Assembly (NCBI RefSeq): GCF_000714545.1
Contig: NZ_AUNB01000011.1
Span: 1-64,000, forward strand
Direction of reading: 5' to 3'
Source of the DNA: Thioclava indica
GTDB taxonomy: Bacteria; Pseudomonadota; Alphaproteobacteria; Rhodobacterales; Rhodobacteraceae
Length of the DNA stretch: 64,000 bases
Shown: piece after piece, positions 63,351-64,000 of the stretch
Position numbering within the stretch: the first letter of the stretch is position 1
Layout: each line of letters begins with the position of its first letter
Position numbers and translations under genes: made by a program
Notes under the pieces: model-generated
The model's input: the letters and a program-made list of their open reading frames with translations, nothing else
Told to the model about the DNA's origin: nothing
Database searches by the model: none

Positions 63351-63920
63351 TCACTCGGCGGGCTGAGTATCGGACACGCGGCGCATCACCGCGAACAGCT
63401 CGGCCACTTTGATCCCGAATTTGCGCATCTGCGAGCGGTTTAGCAGCGTGCCATCGGGCATCTGGTAAATCCAGTCGGTCACATCCAGAACATGCCCGCC
63501 CGCATCCTCGGGCAGGCGCAGCTTGTAATGCATCTCAAGCGCATTGCCCCGTTGGTTCATCGTAGCCACGCCTTCGATATCATCTGCGGTCGAACTGATC
63601 GTGCCATCCTCGGCAAACCGGATCTTCCAGGCCCGGCTTTGGGTTCGACCTGAGGCGTAATCAAACTCCTCGTTAATCACGCCGCCTTCATTGGTGAAGC
63701 TGCCGACCATCATCGCGCGAAACCGCGATGTGACGCGCCCGGTGGGGCCGTAGATCATGCCATGCGCCTCGACCGGCCCCTCAAAGGCCTGACGAATGTC
63801 GAAGCTTGGGCTTTCGCTGGCATAATCGGATAGGCGCTGCGCCGGGAAGCTGAAAAACACCTGCCGGATCAGCAGCGCTGCAAGAATAAGAACGGCTATC
63901 GCCAAGAGGAGCTTGATCAT
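63351..63920 (-). CDS. DUF3833-family protein, membrane anchored
   Basis: 189 residues. An N-terminal hydrophobic helix (IKLLLAIAVLILAALLIRQVFFSF) is followed by a beta-rich domain with FEGPVEAHGMIYGPTGRVTSRFRAMMVGSFTNEGGVINEEFDYASG and a C-terminal DWIYQMPDGTLLNRSQMRKFGIKVAELF, which match the DUF3833 family. Function unknown; such genes often lie with small lipid-modification clusters. It starts three bases after the stop of a partial upstream gene. Confidence 0.88.
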   Translation of the reverse strand: MIKLLLAIAVLILAALLIRQVFFSFPAQRLSDYASESPSFDIRQAFEGPVEAHGMIYGPTGRVTSRFRAMMVGSFTNEGGVINEEFDYASGRTQSRAWKIRFAEDGTISSTADDIEGVATMNQRGNALEMHYKLRLPEDAGGHVLDVTDWIYQMPDGTLLNRSQMRKFGIKVAELFAVMRRVSDTQPAE

Positions 63921-63923
63921 CGC

Positions 63924-64000
63924 TCACGCCCTCGCATGGACAAGTTGGACCTGCACCACATCGGTGTGGTCGACGGCAAAGGCCGCTGCGCAGGCTTCAA
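63924..64000 (-). CDS. 3' end of an unidentified gene (partial)
   Basis: A 24-residue open frame (ending DVVQVQLVHARA) enters from the right edge and stops three bases before the DUF3833 start, an operon-like spacing. Too short to identify. Confidence 0.45.
   Translation of the reverse strand, partial: EACAAAFAVDHTDVVQVQLVHARA

Overview
This window is a core chromosomal segment of an alphaproteobacterium, most likely Rhodobacteraceae (Rhodobacter/Roseobacter group). Evidence: the maf-aroE-coaE-dnaQ block beside hemJ-rho-mnmE-mnmG-rsmG-parA-parB; parS palindromes embedded in mnmG and rsmG; a CtrA-type TTAA-N7-TTAA site in the putative origin; a Mic60-like gene beside hemY; a PstA with a large periplasmic insertion; and a Hint-domain protein of the kind common in this family. 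No insertion sequence, prophage, CRISPR array or resistance island is visible.

Layout. 1-7.4 kb: an NAD-dependent epimerase-like protein, an endonuclease/exonuclease/phosphatase-fold protein, two membrane proteins, leuCD behind a possible leader ORF, and an MscS-type channel. 7.5-13.8 kb: rsfS, rlmH, an accessory methyltransferase, gpmI, an EnvC-like amidase activator, ctpA and rppH. 13.8-20.1 kb (leftward): the NAD biosynthesis operon nadABC and maf-aroE-coaE-dnaQ. 20.07-20.46 kb: an AT-rich intergenic region with perfect and near-perfect DnaA boxes and a CtrA site, the best candidate for oriC. 20.5-27.8 kb (rightward): hemJ, rho, mnmE, mnmG, rsmG, parA, parB. 27.8-30.8 kb (leftward): rph-rdgB-(internally deleted ridA)-hemW-ybaN. 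30.9-32.6 kb: hrcA-grpE. 32.6-38.5 kb: mutS, maeB, ribokinase. 38.5-44.5 kb (leftward): pstS-pstC-pstA-pstB-phoU-phoB behind a Pho box. 44.5-47.6 kb: a candidate small RNA, EVE and YciI proteins, gpsA, tsaD. 47.7-51.3 kb: hemD, Mic60-like, hemY. 51.4-51.8 kb: tRNA-Thr and tRNA-Leu. 52-64 kb: an NDUFA9-like protein, uppP, gltD, a periplasmic unknown, gltB, DUF1269, the Hint protein, mtgA, DUF3833 and the end of one more gene.

How it fits together. The origin region couples replication (DnaA/CtrA sites), segregation (ParAB with two parS sites 3.3-5.3 kb from the putative origin) and translation/tRNA modification. Many genes are translationally coupled by ATGA or GTGA overlaps. No wholly new multi-gene system is evident. 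The most interesting points are small: the origin architecture, the in-frame remnant of ridA, a leaderless 28-codon ORF before leuC, an intrinsic-terminator-ended small RNA candidate, a hairpin between Shine-Dalgarno and start codon of rppH, and a PstC that seems to lack its periplasmic loop.

Limits: all functional calls come from reading the sequence and recalled family features; no database search or folding program was run.
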